A stretch of DNA of 61,550 nucleotides, taken from Candidatus Brevefilum sp. (GTDB lineage Bacteria > Chloroflexota > Anaerolineae > Anaerolineales > Anaerolineaceae). Position numbers and translations under genes: made by a program. The notes below the pieces were generated by a model. That model made no database searches. It had not been told where the DNA came from and was given only the letters and a program-made list of their open reading frames with translations. The first letter of the stretch is position 1; the number at the start of each line of letters is the position of its first letter. The stretch covers positions 1 to 61,550 of the forward strand of contig JARGGB010000009.1 in assembly GCA_029210815.1 (NCBI GenBank), written 5' to 3'. Positions 8,966-18,655 of the stretch are shown in pieces.

Positions 8966-9433
8966 CTACTCAATCGCTAAAATCTTAAATTCAGTTGTGT
9001 TATTATTCGGCAGTTTTACTTTTACGACTTCACCCACTTTGTGACCTAATAAAGCATATCCGATGGGTGATTCGTGTGAAATTTTCCCTTCCCTTGGATT
9101 AGCTTCTTTAATGCCAACAAGGTGATATGTTTCCGGTGGGTAGCCTTCTTCCTGGATGGTGATTGTCGCACCCAGGGAGACCTCGCTGTAAGATTCTTGC
9201 GATTCAATCACCTCGGCGTTTTTGAGCGTGTTTTGAATCTCCTGAATTCGTCCTTCGAGAAAGCCCTGGTCTTCTTTGGCTTTGTGATAATCGGCATTCT
9301 CAGAAAGATCACCCATGGAGATTGCATGTTTTAATCGGAGGGCAAGATCATTGCGCCCGTTTGTGGTTAATTCCGCTAATTCTTGTTCAAGTTTTTGTTT
9401 TCCTTCAGGTGTTAAATAATGAATGTCATTCAT
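8966..9433 (-). CDS. greA: Transcription elongation factor GreA
   Basis: GreA stimulates RNA polymerase to cleave backtracked transcripts through acidic residues at the tip of its coiled coil. The 155-aa product starts MNDIHYLTPEGKQKLEQEL and shows GDLSENADYHKAKEDQ, the acidic-tip signature, then the FKBP-like C-terminal domain with ISHESPIGYALLGHKVGE. ATG 9433 follows AAAGGAC; the longer open frame to 9523 reaches into the dgt end and is not supported. It lies 40 bases downstream of dgt on the same strand. Confidence 0.96.
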   Translation of the reverse strand: MNDIHYLTPEGKQKLEQELAELTTNGRNDLALRLKHAISMGDLSENADYHKAKEDQGFLEGRIQEIQNTLKNAEVIESQESYSEVSLGATITIQEEGYPPETYHLVGIKEANPREGKISHESPIGYALLGHKVGEVVKVKLPNNNTTEFKILAIE

Positions 9434-9473
9434 ATGTTGTCCTTTATGTTGAATTTCTTTTATCTCTTTGCGT

Positions 9474-10628
9474 TTAGGGCAAAACAGCCGGGTCAAACAA
9501 TTTTTGATACTCGTCAATGGCATAACGATCGGTCATGCCAGCGATGTAATAACAAACGGTCTGTTCCAGACCTTTGTCATCAATCATTTTTTGAAAAGCG
9601 TCCGGCAAAATGGTTGGTTCTTCAATGAAAGCATTGAACAGGCTTTCAACCACCCGTTCTGCTTTAACCGCCATTCTCACAACGCGATAATGGTTGTAAA
9701 GATTGTTGTAAAGAAAATCCTTCAACTCACGGTTGCGGCGATGCATGTCCTCACTGAAACCGACCACGTTATACGGCAACTTTTGTAATTCTTCCACATT
9801 ACGCACGCCGCTTCTGCGGATCATCCTGTCGATGGATTGGGTCAGGTCTGTGATTTCGATGTTGATCAGCCTTCTGATCAATCGATGGCGGGATAACTCA
9901 TCAAACGGGTCTGATCGCCGCCGTCCAACACTCTCATTGATAACCTCCCATAAGGAGATGCCAGCCAGGTCATCATGGGTAATCATCCCTGAACGCAGTC
10001 CATCATCCAGGTCATGGGCGGTGTAAGCTAATTCATCAGCAGCGTTGGCAATCTGCGCTTCAAGATGCCCCCGCAGGTTCGGGTCAAAATCCGATGCATC
10101 AGAGACATCATATTCTGTTTCGTGTTTGATCATCCCTTCCAGTACTTCATAGGTGAGGTTGAGACCATCAAATTCTGGATATCGCTTTTCAAGCTCTGTC
10201 ACGATACGGTAGGAATGTTTATTATGATTAAAACCTCCAAAGTCGACCATCATCCGTGCTAATTCGCGCTCGCCTGAATGCCCGAAGGGCGGGTGCCCCA
10301 GGTCATGCGCCAGGCAAATGGTTTCAACAAGGTCTTCATTAGCCCCCAGTGCACGGGCAACGCTGCGCCCAATTTGCGCGACTTCCAGGGTATGGGTCAG
10401 GCGGGTGCGATAATAGTCACCTTCATAATTTATAAATACTTGCGTCTTATATTCAAGCCGACGGAATGCTGTGGTATGCAAAATGCGGTCCCGGTCCCTC
10501 TGGAAGACGGTTCGGTAATCGGGCTCATCTTCAGGGTGTGAGCGTCCTTTGCTGTCCTTGCTGCGGATGCCGTAAGGCGCCAGAAATTGGTCTTCGATCT
10601 CTTCTAATTGCTGACGCGTAAATATCAT
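9474..10628 (-). CDS. dgt: Deoxyguanosinetriphosphate triphosphohydrolase-like protein
   Basis: HD-domain dNTPase that hydrolyses dNTPs to nucleoside and triphosphate. The metal-binding signature is visible: RLTHTLEV, CLAHDLGHPPFGHSGE and later HDLDDGLRSG. The 384-aa length fits the short, Dgt-like class (about 340-390 aa) rather than E. coli Dgt. A leading FRRLEYKTQVF motif is also typical. The start has GGAG about 10 bases upstream and its own -10 element. Neighbouring greA may be cotranscribed. Confidence 0.93.
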   Translation of the reverse strand: MIFTRQQLEEIEDQFLAPYGIRSKDSKGRSHPEDEPDYRTVFQRDRDRILHTTAFRRLEYKTQVFINYEGDYYRTRLTHTLEVAQIGRSVARALGANEDLVETICLAHDLGHPPFGHSGERELARMMVDFGGFNHNKHSYRIVTELEKRYPEFDGLNLTYEVLEGMIKHETEYDVSDASDFDPNLRGHLEAQIANAADELAYTAHDLDDGLRSGMITHDDLAGISLWEVINESVGRRRSDPFDELSRHRLIRRLINIEITDLTQSIDRMIRRSGVRNVEELQKLPYNVVGFSEDMHRRNRELKDFLYNNLYNHYRVVRMAVKAERVVESLFNAFIEEPTILPDAFQKMIDDKGLEQTVCYYIAGMTDRYAIDEYQKLFDPAVLP

Positions 10629-10660
10629 GTTTTTTTCTCCATAAATTTGTTTGATTTCAG

Positions 10661-10666
10661 ATTATA
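10661..10666 (-). promoter_or_regulatory. -10 element upstream of dgt
   Basis: On the minus strand TATAAT lies 33 bases before the dgt start, but the candidate -35 (GATTTA at 17 bases) is weak. It suggests dgt-greA can be transcribed apart from the isoprenoid genes. Confidence 0.45.
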
Positions 10667-10704
10667 CCGGATTTGTATTGAATTAAATCAGGTGTGTTTT
10701 TGGA

Positions 10705-11508
10705 TCAAATGCCAATTATGGTTCCGAGAGTCTCCCCAGCAAGGGCTTTTTTTATACTGCCGGGTTTCAACCCGGAAAAGATTTGGACTTTTAATTCAGG
10801 ATCCTTTTCGACCAGGGTCAGCATCATCTCAACTTTTGTGAGCATTCCCCCGGTGACATCTGCAGTTTGAGAACCAGAAATGGCAAAGCGTATATCCTCA
10901 AAATTTGAAGGTGTAATTTTTGGATAAATTTGTTCGGGTTCCTGGGGGTCGCTGTATACGCCTTCTTCCAAGCCCGCCAGCAGGATATGGTCAGGATGCA
11001 GTTGACCGCATAAGTATTGAAATATTTTCTCTGTTGAAAAGATTGTGCCGCCAATCGTGGAATCAAAGATGACGTCGCCCTGGACGACCGGGATAAGGTT
11101 GTGGGACAGTGCAAGTTCCATTGGCTGTAAATCCCAACTCACGAACTCTCGATCTCTTGAAATGACCCCGGCTGATGGCGGAAAAGAAATGACCGGCAAT
11201 CCCACCTGGTGGCAAATCTCAATCAGGATTTGATTGAGTTCACGAGCTGCCCGCCAGACGGCTGCAAAACCATTCCAATAAGTATCCCCTGCTCCGCCTT
11301 TTTGTGTTTGGTATTGACTGGCAACAGCATGGCCAAAGGAACCGGATCCGTGACCAATCAACAGGGGCATTTCTGGGTGTTGATGACGAAATTCAGAAAT
11401 TTCGCGTGCAATCTGACGGATGATCTCAGGATTTGCTGTGAGCGGTTGACTTTTATCTGTGATCAGGGATCCGCCCAGTTTTAAGAAGGTCACTCCAGAA
11501 AGGTTCAT
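10705..11508 (-). CDS. Isopentenyl phosphate kinase
   Basis: Amino-acid-kinase-fold enzyme that phosphorylates isopentenyl phosphate to isopentenyl diphosphate, the last step of the alternative (archaeal and Chloroflexi) mevalonate pathway. The N-terminal FLKLGGSLITDK and LLIGHGSGSFGH are diagnostic; the His in HGSGSFGH is the catalytic residue that separates this group from fosfomycin and glutamate kinases. ADVTGGMLTKVE near the C-terminus is also conserved. The 267-aa length is normal. Its start overlaps the mevalonate kinase stop by 4 bases, implying translational coupling. Confidence 0.92.
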   Translation of the reverse strand: MNLSGVTFLKLGGSLITDKSQPLTANPEIIRQIAREISEFRHQHPEMPLLIGHGSGSFGHAVASQYQTQKGGAGDTYWNGFAAVWRAARELNQILIEICHQVGLPVISFPPSAGVISRDREFVSWDLQPMELALSHNLIPVVQGDVIFDSTIGGTIFSTEKIFQYLCGQLHPDHILLAGLEEGVYSDPQEPEQIYPKITPSNFEDIRFAISGSQTADVTGGMLTKVEMMLTLVEKDPELKVQIFSGLKPGSIKKALAGETLGTIIGI

Positions 11509-12461
11509 GACTGCGGCTCCCTGGCTAATTTCGTCGAAATGACATTCACAGCGCCGACGTCATAAAGAGCTTTTTCTACAGCGTCCATTTTTGCTGGTGA
11601 CGCCAGAGCGATCATGTTGCCGCCGCGCCCGCCGCCGGATAATTTTGCACCCTCAGCACCGGCATCTAGCGCCGCCTTAATCAGGCTGTCCAATGAAGTG
11701 CAGCTCAGGTCAAGTTCGCTTAACAGTGCCTGGTTTTCATTTAAGAGACTTCCTAGAGTTTTGATGTCAGCCTCAATCAGCGCTCGGCGCGCTTTTTGTG
11801 CAATCACCCCGATAGTTTGGAATATCTGATCGTAATAATGCGGCTTATCGGCATGTCGTGTTCCTAAATCGGAGACCGTTTCCAATGTGGGTGTTTTTTC
11901 ACCAGTATCCCCAATCACCCAGTGGGTTTCATTTTCTATTTGCAAGAATTGAAGCGCTTGGCCTCTCTGGTAATAGACTGGCTTGTTATAGGCGATCACG
12001 TTGTTATCGATGCCGGAGGGATTGCCGTGGTGGATTCTTTCCACCTCATAGGTTAATGCCGAGACTGTAGAATCTGGCAGGGGACGTCCTAAGAATGCAG
12101 ATACGCCCCGGATGACAGCAGCGGAAATGGCTGCGCCAGAACCCATGCCGGCTGAGATCGGGATGTTTGAGGAAATCTGTACCTGAAAAGCGGGGATGTG
12201 TTCCAGTTGAAGTTCTGCCAGGGTCAGATTGACTGCGGCTGCCAGTGGATGTTGAGGATCCAATTCAAATAAGAAAGTGTCCAGGCCAATATCGAGGGCT
12301 TGAATATGGATTTCCCCAGCCCTGGATTCAAAATCCGGAAAGACATGCGCTGTTGCCTTCACTTTTGCAACTGGAATGGCTATGGCGGGTTGTCCATAGA
12401 CAACCGCATGCTCTCCAAAAAGGATGATCTTTCCCGGGGCTTTCCCTGTAATTACAGCCAT
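11505..12461 (-). CDS. mvk: Mevalonate kinase (GHMP family)
   Basis: The enzyme makes 5-phosphomevalonate from mevalonate and ATP. Motifs of the GHMP kinases are in order: GKIILFGEHAVVYGQPAIA (N-terminal substrate motif), ISAGMGSGAAISAA (ATP loop) and GAKLSGGGRGGNMIAL (C-terminal motif 3). At 318 aa it matches bacterial/archaeal mevalonate kinases. It is 12 bases after the UbiA-type gene and overlaps the isopentenyl phosphate kinase, so the three form an operon. A decarboxylase for the middle step is not in the window. Confidence 0.93.
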   Translation of the reverse strand: MAVITGKAPGKIILFGEHAVVYGQPAIAIPVAKVKATAHVFPDFESRAGEIHIQALDIGLDTFLFELDPQHPLAAAVNLTLAELQLEHIPAFQVQISSNIPISAGMGSGAAISAAVIRGVSAFLGRPLPDSTVSALTYEVERIHHGNPSGIDNNVIAYNKPVYYQRGQALQFLQIENETHWVIGDTGEKTPTLETVSDLGTRHADKPHYYDQIFQTIGVIAQKARRALIEADIKTLGSLLNENQALLSELDLSCTSLDSLIKAALDAGAEGAKLSGGGRGGNMIALASPAKMDAVEKALYDVGAVNVISTKLAREPQS

Positions 12462-12473
12462 AGGTTCACCTGG

Positions 12474-13361
12474 TTAAAGGATATAGAGGATGATGACAAC
12501 CGTAAGTCCCCACAATCCTATCGCAATCTGCATGGGAAGATCTGTCAGGACAATTTCTTCTGGTGCGCCGCCGATATGCTCCATGTTGATCAGGTAAAGA
12601 TATCGAAAAAGGCCGTAAATGACGAAGGGGATGGTGAGCATCATCACGTGGTTCCCGGGTGTGATTGGGGAAGAAAAGGTGTAAAGACAGTAGGTCATCA
12701 AGGTGCTCGCCATGACGATGGTCAGTAATTGATCCAGCAGTTCAAGTGAATAGCCCTTCAAAACCTGTCGGTGGGAATCAGCAGCGCCTTCCAGCAAGTC
12801 TATCTCGGCACGACGTTTCCCCAAAGCGATGAACAGCGCCAGGAAGGTGGTAGTGACGAACAGCCAGGGCGAAAATTCTGTTGTGACAATCACAACAACG
12901 CCAGCTGCCACACGCAGGACAAAACCGGCAGCAATGATCATTACATCAATAATGGGGATGTCTTTAAGCCAGAAAGAATAGGCTAACATCAACAGGAAAT
13001 AGCCTGTGATGATTAGTCCAAAATTTATATTCAAATAAAATGCCGTCGGAAATGTAAAGATAAAGAGAATAATTGCAGCTGTGATGGCTGTTTTTTGTGA
13101 GAGCTGGCCGGATGCAAGCGGACGTTTGCGCTTTTGGGGGTGCAGCTGGTCGGACTTAATATCCGTTAAGTCGTTGATAATATAAACCAGGCTGGAGACC
13201 AGGCAAAATAGGGCAAAGGCGAATAATGTGATGGATAGGGAGGCGAAATTGGTGAGCTGGCCGTCGAATATTAAGCCTGCCAATACGAATAGATTTTTTG
13301 GCCACTGCCTTGGACGCATGGTTTTGATGATGAGACGAAGTTGATTGAGCATAAGATTCAA
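12474..13361 (-). CDS. UbiA-family prenyltransferase (decaprenyl-phosphate phosphoribosyltransferase-like)
   Basis: An integral membrane protein of 295 aa with eight or nine predicted helices. The first Asp-rich motif is NDLTDIKSDQLHP followed by KRKRPLASG, the variant typical of polyprenyl-phosphate phosphoribosyltransferases (Rv3806c-like) rather than quinone-biosynthesis UbiA. The likely role is transfer of phosphoribose from PRPP to a polyprenyl phosphate, a lipid-linked precursor of envelope glycans. Being the first gene of the MVK-IPK operon, it connects isoprenoid supply with polyprenyl-linked chemistry. The exact substrate is inference. Confidence 0.8.
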   Translation of the reverse strand: MNLMLNQLRLIIKTMRPRQWPKNLFVLAGLIFDGQLTNFASLSITLFAFALFCLVSSLVYIINDLTDIKSDQLHPQKRKRPLASGQLSQKTAITAAIILFIFTFPTAFYLNINFGLIITGYFLLMLAYSFWLKDIPIIDVMIIAAGFVLRVAAGVVVIVTTEFSPWLFVTTTFLALFIALGKRRAEIDLLEGAADSHRQVLKGYSLELLDQLLTIVMASTLMTYCLYTFSSPITPGNHVMMLTIPFVIYGLFRYLYLINMEHIGGAPEEIVLTDLPMQIAIGLWGLTVVIILYIL

Positions 13362-13395
13362 AATTAAGTTCAGAATAAAAGATTGACTTCATGTG

Positions 13396-13401
13396 ATTAT
13401 A
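13396..13401 (-). promoter_or_regulatory. -10 element of the UbiA-MVK-IPK operon
   Basis: TATAAT on the minus strand lies 34 bases upstream of the UbiA-type start. No good -35 is seen at 17 bases (AGGTAT), so it is a partial assignment. Confidence 0.45.
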
Positions 13402-13566
13402 CCAAATTAGGATGACACATACCTTATTACAGATTCAGAATTATCAATAGTCTAAGGGTCAACAAAATTTGAAACATTTCTCAAGGTCTTGGGTGGCCCG
13501 AATGACTTCACTTTTAATAATAATTTGTGCTTTGAGGTTTGTTGTGTACTTCTTCCAATTTAGCAT

Positions 13567-13572
13567 TAGAAT
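13567..13572 (+). promoter_or_regulatory. -10 element immediately upstream of tlyA
   Basis: TAGAAT ends 6 bases before the tlyA ATG (13579), and no Shine-Dalgarno precedes that ATG. The expected transcription start is therefore at or next to the A of ATG, pointing to a leaderless mRNA. A TTGTGT at 13542-13547 could be the -35 (19-base spacing). Confidence 0.5.
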
Positions 13573-13578
13573 TAAGCT

Positions 13579-14373
13579 ATGAAAAAACAACGCATTGACA
13601 TCTTACTTGTTGATCGCGGGCTTGCGGAAAGCCGGAACAGGGCACAGCGCCTGGTGATGGCGGGGGAGGTGCGTGTTGACGGCGAGATGGTGCACAAGTC
13701 CTCAACCCAGGTGCCCATGAATTCAAAAATTGAGGTGGCACAGCGACCTAAGTACGTCTCACGCGGCGGCAGGAAGCTGGAAGCAGCTCTTGATGCCTTT
13801 GAAGTTGATGTATCCGGGAAGATTTGTGCGGATGTGGGTGCCTCCACCGGCGGTTTTACGGATTGTCTTTTGCAAAATGGTGCGAAGAAAGTCTATGCAA
13901 TTGATGTTGGTTATGGCTTGCTGCATTGGAAGCTGCGTAACGATCCACGAGTTGTGGTGATGGAACGAACCAATGCACGTTATCTTGATACATTACCGGA
14001 GACGGTTAACCTGGCAACGGTTGATGCATCTTTTATTTCCTTAGCCCTGTTATTACCGGCATTGAGAAACTGGTTTGCCTCTGAATCGGGACAGACCATT
14101 GCCCTGATCAAACCGCAGTTTGAAGCAGGTAGGAAAGCTGCTGCAAAGCATGCCGGGGTCATTAAGGATGAAGCCGTTCATGAGCAGGTGATCATGGAAA
14201 CGCTGCAGAGCGCAATTTCCTTGGGATTTATCCCGGTGGGATTAATTCCGTCTCCCATCAAGGGTCCGAAAGGTAATGTGGAATTTTTAGTGGACCTGCG
14301 ATTGACAGCAGATGACAATCGCACGGATCTGAATGGGATGATCCACCAGGCTTTATCGGCGATTCCGGACTAA
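13579..14373 (+). CDS. tlyA: TlyA-family rRNA 2'-O-methyltransferase
   Basis: An S4 RNA-binding domain (about residues 1-65: RIDILLVDRGLAESRNRAQRL) is joined to an FtsJ-like SAM methyltransferase with DVGASTGGFTDCLLQNGA (SAM loop) and ALIKPQFEAG (catalytic Lys region). Mycobacterial TlyA methylates ribose of 16S and 23S rRNA; related bacterial members are also annotated as haemolysins. Length 264 aa is normal. It is probably leaderless, as described for the upstream -10. It converges with the sulfotransferase gene. Confidence 0.93.
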   Translation: MKKQRIDILLVDRGLAESRNRAQRLVMAGEVRVDGEMVHKSSTQVPMNSKIEVAQRPKYVSRGGRKLEAALDAFEVDVSGKICADVGASTGGFTDCLLQNGAKKVYAIDVGYGLLHWKLRNDPRVVVMERTNARYLDTLPETVNLATVDASFISLALLLPALRNWFASESGQTIALIKPQFEAGRKAAAKHAGVIKDEAVHEQVIMETLQSAISLGFIPVGLIPSPIKGPKGNVEFLVDLRLTADDNRTDLNGMIHQALSAIPD

Positions 14374-14435
14374 ACCCGAATGATAATTTAATTGGGGGGA
14401 TTTGATTAGGTAGAAAAATTGGATATTGTTCAAGC

Positions 14436-15593
14436 TTATTTGATGAGGGGTGTTTCAGTACCATATTCTTTCATGGCAGGTTCAAATTCGTCGGAAAGGC
14501 TTTGGCTTTGAAGCCCCATCTCTTTAAGCGAATAATCATGATTACTTGTGAATTGTTTTGCTTTTTCTGTCTCTTCAACCAGTATCTGCCGATATTCCGG
14601 TGTCATTTCAATCCCAAAACGCTCGTAAATATTTTCAATGGCTGCTTTGGGGTTGTCGACCAAATCTTGGAATCGCAGCATTACATATTGGTCTGGCGGT
14701 AAAGTTTTTAAGTACTGGTGGGAATGGATATACCAGTGCTTTGCCTGTTTCCGCATCACATCCTGTGCTGCTTGTGGATAGTCGCCTTCAGGTTCACCAT
14801 AGGTCTTCCAGTGATTTGAGAACATGCTTACCGAAGAAGGGATCACCATCATTGGTGAGCGTACAAGATTGATGAATTTGGCATCAGGGAACTTTTTATG
14901 GAGCGTCTTCACCTTTGGAGAATAGGTGGGGCTTTTTGAAATAAAGCGCTTGCCGTTATTCGCATAGATATGACGCTGAAGGACTTCTTGATAGTAAGCC
15001 ATGTCCTGTTCTTTTTGCACTTCGGGTACTTCCTCGTCATAGTATATATATTTATCAATCAAGTCGGGGAAGGGGAAAAAAGCAAAAAGGTTGTATGTGG
15101 ACCAGGTGTGTAAGAAGATATGTCCGTCCTCTTCAATCTCGTTTAGACCTGTAGGATGCATATAGGAGTATTGCCTTAATGCTTTCTCAAAGCTGTTGAT
15201 GATTTTTCCAATGGGATTGCCGATCAGGCGATTAATTTTCATCAGCCAATGAACGAATTTTCGCTGGATGATTGAAGGTGCTACATAAATTTCCCAGGTT
15301 TTCATCCCGGTCGACCGTTCATCTTTAGCCAGCATGCGATGCAGCAGGGTGGTACCGGACCGGAAATTACCAACAATGAAGATCGGTTTTTCGATATTTT
15401 GTGACTTGACCTGTGGGTAAAAAAGCATGTCAAGACCATACGCCAATCGAATACTGAAATGCCATAATGGATAGAGGAAAAAAATTAACAGGAGTACAAA
15501 AAATCTTTTTGGGGTTAACCGGCCAGGCGTTCCTTCAGCTTTGAAAAAACTGTACCAGATAGTTTTAATATAGAGTTTGAGATTAAGTTTCAT
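14436..15593 (-). CDS. Sulfotransferase-family protein
   Basis: PAPS-dependent sulfotransferase fold (Sulfotransfer_3 type). The 5'-phosphosulfate loop is IFIVGNFRSGTTLLHRML near residue 65, and the 3'-phosphate region is FINLVRSPMMVIPS. Additional motifs KRFISKSPTYSPK and RFQDLVDNPKAAIENIYERFG are typical of the family. The open frame reaches TTG 15683, but TTGACT there looks like a -35 element of this gene, so ATG 15593 (385 aa) is preferred. A short N-terminal hydrophobic stretch may associate it with the membrane. The acceptor is unknown; a glycolipid or surface glycan is possible given the next locus. Confidence 0.82.
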   Translation of the reverse strand: MKLNLKLYIKTIWYSFFKAEGTPGRLTPKRFFVLLLIFFLYPLWHFSIRLAYGLDMLFYPQVKSQNIEKPIFIVGNFRSGTTLLHRMLAKDERSTGMKTWEIYVAPSIIQRKFVHWLMKINRLIGNPIGKIINSFEKALRQYSYMHPTGLNEIEEDGHIFLHTWSTYNLFAFFPFPDLIDKYIYYDEEVPEVQKEQDMAYYQEVLQRHIYANNGKRFISKSPTYSPKVKTLHKKFPDAKFINLVRSPMMVIPSSVSMFSNHWKTYGEPEGDYPQAAQDVMRKQAKHWYIHSHQYLKTLPPDQYVMLRFQDLVDNPKAAIENIYERFGIEMTPEYRQILVEETEKAKQFTSNHDYSLKEMGLQSQSLSDEFEPAMKEYGTETPLIK

Positions 15594-15816
15594 TCGTAAT
15601 TTAATTGTTGTGGTTTGTTTTATCAGGCTAATCTTACCCGATGGGGCGTATTCTTGTATTAATCCTTTATTGGAAACAGTCAATGATTTTTAATAAAGGA
15701 AACCTGCTTTGGTATAATTTATCAAAGCTTGGATTAAGTTGTACTGCGGTTTTTTAATTAAATAATTTATTGCTTCGTTGACCCTTTTGGTGATTAATTA
15801 ACCTATCAATTAAGGT

Positions 15817-15822
15817 TATACT
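15817..15822 (+). promoter_or_regulatory. -10 element directly upstream of typA
   Basis: TATACT ends 8 bases before the typA ATG, which has no Shine-Dalgarno. As for tlyA, this predicts a leaderless or nearly leaderless mRNA. The -35 region (TTAATT at 17 bases) is weak. Confidence 0.4.
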
Positions 15823-15830
15823 CAGGTGTT

Positions 15831-17633
15831 ATGAAAAATTTGGTGAGAAATTTTTGTATTATTGCCCATGTGGACCACGGCAAGTCTACCCTGGCAGATC
15901 GTATGCTTCAGCTAACCGGTACGATCTCCGATCGCGATATGACCGAACAGGTACTGGACACCATGGACCTGGAGCGTGAAAAGGGCGTCACGATCAAAGC
16001 ATCTGCTGTGCGGATGAATTTCAACGCGGCAGATGGCAAAGCTTATGAATTTAATCTAATTGACACACCCGGTCACGTTGACTTCAATTATGAAGTCAGC
16101 AGGGCACTTGAAGCTTGTGAGGGTGCGGTATTGGTGGTGGATGCTGCCCAGGGGATTGAAGCGCAAACCCTTGCAAATTTATACCTTGCACTTGAAGCAA
16201 ACCTGGTTATTATTCCGGTTATTAACAAGATTGACCTGCCCTCTGCTCAAACCGAAGAAGTTTCGGAGGATATTCACAATTTGCTGGGTACACCAAAGGA
16301 TCAAATTATCCAGATATCAGCGAAACAGGGCACAAATATTCAGCAAGTTCTGCAGGCGATCGTCGATTTCATTCCTCCCCCAAAGGGCAAGGACGATGCA
16401 CCGCTGGAAGCCCTGATTTTTGATTCGCATTACGATTCCTACAAAGGTGTTGTGGCTTATGTGCGCGTTTTTAATGGTTCCATAAAACGCGAAGATCAAT
16501 TATTTATGATGTCCACTAAAGTAAAAACCTCCCCGGTGGAAATCGGAATTTTTGCCCCCAACATGACACCCGTCAAAAACCTCAGCTCAGGTGAAGTGGG
16601 TTATATCGCCACAGGATTGAAAACCGTGTCTGAGTGTCGCGTGGGGGACACAGTAACATATGCTAATAATGGAGTAGAAAAACCTCTGCCCGGTTACAAG
16701 CATGCCAAACCAATGGTCTTCGCTGGCGTTTATCCTACGGATGGTGAAGATTACGCAGATTTACGCGACGCCCTTGAGAAACTGCAGTTAAATGATGCCT
16801 CACTGGAATATCAGCCTGAGACATCAGAGGCATTGAACTTTGGCTTCAGGGTTGGGTTTTTAGGGTTGTTTCATATGGAAATTATCCAGGAGCGGCTCGA
16901 ACGTGAATATGACATGGATGTGGTCTTTACAGCGCCATCCGTTGAGTACGAGATTAAACTTAACAACGGCGAAATGATCACGATCTCTTCCCCGGCACAG
17001 CTTCCAGATGAAAATGAGATTGATCAAATTTTGGAACCCTGGATGGATCTGACAATTTTCACACCCACAGATTATTACGGCGTGGTGATGGAACTGGTTA
17101 CAAAAAAGCGTGGCATCTTTATTTCGCAAGAATATCCATCCCCGAACCGCGTACAGATAGAATTTGAAATTCCGCTCTCCGAGTTGATCATTGATTTTTT
17201 TGACCAGCTTAAATCAGGTACACGCGGCTACGCTTCGATGGATTACCAGTTTATTGAATATCGTCCAGAGAAACTGGTGAAGCTTGAAATTTTGGTCAAC
17301 GGCGAATCGGTAGATGCTCTGACTGCAATTGTCCACAAGGAGGATGCTTATCATAAGGGACAGGCTTTGGTCTCTCGATTAAAAGAGTTGATCCCAAGAC
17401 AGATGTTCACCATTCCAGTCCAGGCATATGCCCAGGGCAGGGTGATTTCACGCGCCAATGTGAAAGCTTTAAGAAAAGATGTCCTTTCTAAATGTTATGG
17501 CGGTGATATTACACGGAAGAAAAAACTGCTCGAAAAGCAGAAAAAAGGCAAACGCCGGATGAAAATGGTGGGGAATGTGGAAATCCCGCAGGAAGCCTTT
17601 ATGGCGATCTTGCGTCTGGATCAGACAAAATGA
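15831..17633 (+). CDS. typA: Translational GTPase TypA/BipA
   Basis: Ribosome-binding GTPase acting in 50S assembly and stress adaptation. G-motifs are clear: [17 protein letters not shown] (P-loop), [11 protein letters not shown] (switch I), DTPGHVDF (G3), NKIDLP (G4). Domains II, III and the BipA-specific C-terminal domain follow to residue 600, with [12 protein letters not shown] and the basic [17 protein letters not shown] tail motif. Length is that of the family. Its stop overlaps the start of the flippase-like gene (ATGA), so expression of the glycan locus may begin here. Confidence 0.97.
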   Translation: MKNLVRNFCIIAHVDHGKSTLADRMLQLTGTISDRDMTEQVLDTMDLEREKGVTIKASAVRMNFNAADGKAYEFNLIDTPGHVDFNYEVSRALEACEGAVLVVDAAQGIEAQTLANLYLALEANLVIIPVINKIDLPSAQTEEVSEDIHNLLGTPKDQIIQISAKQGTNIQQVLQAIVDFIPPPKGKDDAPLEALIFDSHYDSYKGVVAYVRVFNGSIKREDQLFMMSTKVKTSPVEIGIFAPNMTPVKNLSSGEVGYIATGLKTVSECRVGDTVTYANNGVEKPLPGYKHAKPMVFAGVYPTDGEDYADLRDALEKLQLNDASLEYQPETSEALNFGFRVGFLGLFHMEIIQERLEREYDMDVVFTAPSVEYEIKLNNGEMITISSPAQLPDENEIDQILEPWMDLTIFTPTDYYGVVMELVTKKRGIFISQEYPSPNRVQIEFEIPLSELIIDFFDQLKSGTRGYASMDYQFIEYRPEKLVKLEILVNGESVDALTAIVHKEDAYHKGQALVSRLKELIPRQMFTIPVQAYAQGRVISRANVKALRKDVLSKCYGGDITRKKKLLEKQKKGKRRMKMVGNVEIPQEAFMAILRLDQTK

Positions 17634-18652
17634 GCTCTCAGAAGTCAACCATGCTTAAAAAGATAAGCCGCTGGCTGATTCCGCTTTTGATCAGTATTTT
17701 AGCTTTCTGGCTGGTTTTTCGCACGATTGATTTATCAAAGTTTGTATCAAACCTTAAACGTGTGGGTTTTGAAGCATTGCTTTATGCAACACTGCTGCAC
17801 TTTTTGAGTTTATTTTTCCGAGTTTTTAGCTGGTACATTTTATTGGGCAGGAAAGTCTCATTTAAAGACGCTTTCTTTACAATGAATGCCGGATATTTGT
17901 TGAACAATGTTTTCCCTTTCCGATTGGGTGAGGTAGGGAGAGCCCTGCTTCTGGATAATCCTGAAGGTCCGTCTGCGCTTGAAGCTTTCTCCAGTGTGAT
18001 TGTCGAGCGGGTTTTTGACGTGTTCCTTGCAGCAGTCTTTGTTTTGATCATGCTGCCAAGGGTTCTTGCAGGCGATACCCAACAAACCGTTATTTATATT
18101 GCTTTTTCCGTGGCTGTTCTGGGGACCCTCGCCTTGTATTTGATTGCCAGGTTTCGCAAGCAAATCCTTGCCTGGTTGACTCGCTGGGGAGAAAAAGCTA
18201 CTTTCATAGATCGCTGGGTCAAACCAAAATCTGCTCAAATTTTAGAAGGCTTATCGGTTCTTAGCAATCCAGGCTTATTTTTAATGGCATTTGGCAGCTT
18301 GTTCATCAGCTGGATGCTTGCATTCGTTCAAAATTTTGTTGTTTTTAGAGCACTTTATCCGAATCCCCCTTTCTGGTGGATGATCTTTGTGCTGAGCATC
18401 GGTACCTTTGGGATTGCCCTGCCTTCTGGTCCGGCTGGCCTGGGCGTATTTGAAGGTGCGATGGTGGCAGGATTTACCTTGCTGGGCGTGGATGCAGGGC
18501 TTGGTTTTGCACATGCGATCATTATTCACGCGATGAGCATTGTATACAACAATATCTTCGGTTTAATCGGCTTACATTTAAGAGGCGAAGCCCTGGTTGA
18601 CCTTTACCAGCGTGCAATTCGGCGATCTCCAAAAGCTCAAACTCAAGAATGA
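17630..18652 (+). CDS. Flippase-like integral membrane protein (UPF0104 / LPG synthase TM domain)
   Basis: A 340-aa protein made of about eight membrane helices, of the family shared by the MprF flippase domain and the C-terminal half of archaeal AglD. Conserved pieces are LRVGFEALL-type entry region, [17 protein letters not shown] and [19 protein letters not shown]. In characterised relatives the domain flips lipids or lipid-linked sugars. It is translationally coupled to typA upstream and is 3 bases from the GT4 gene downstream, suggesting transport of a product made by these enzymes (inference). Confidence 0.85.
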   Translation: MSSQKSTMLKKISRWLIPLLISILAFWLVFRTIDLSKFVSNLKRVGFEALLYATLLHFLSLFFRVFSWYILLGRKVSFKDAFFTMNAGYLLNNVFPFRLGEVGRALLLDNPEGPSALEAFSSVIVERVFDVFLAAVFVLIMLPRVLAGDTQQTVIYIAFSVAVLGTLALYLIARFRKQILAWLTRWGEKATFIDRWVKPKSAQILEGLSVLSNPGLFLMAFGSLFISWMLAFVQNFVVFRALYPNPPFWWMIFVLSIGTFGIALPSGPAGLGVFEGAMVAGFTLLGVDAGLGFAHAIIIHAMSIVYNNIFGLIGLHLRGEALVDLYQRAIRRSPKAQTQE

Positions 18653-18655
18653 ACT

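Noticed and set aside
8966-9523. Longer GreA from 9523
   Set aside because: First 30 residues lie in the dgt end and do not match GreA; ATG 9433 is preceded by AAAGGAC.
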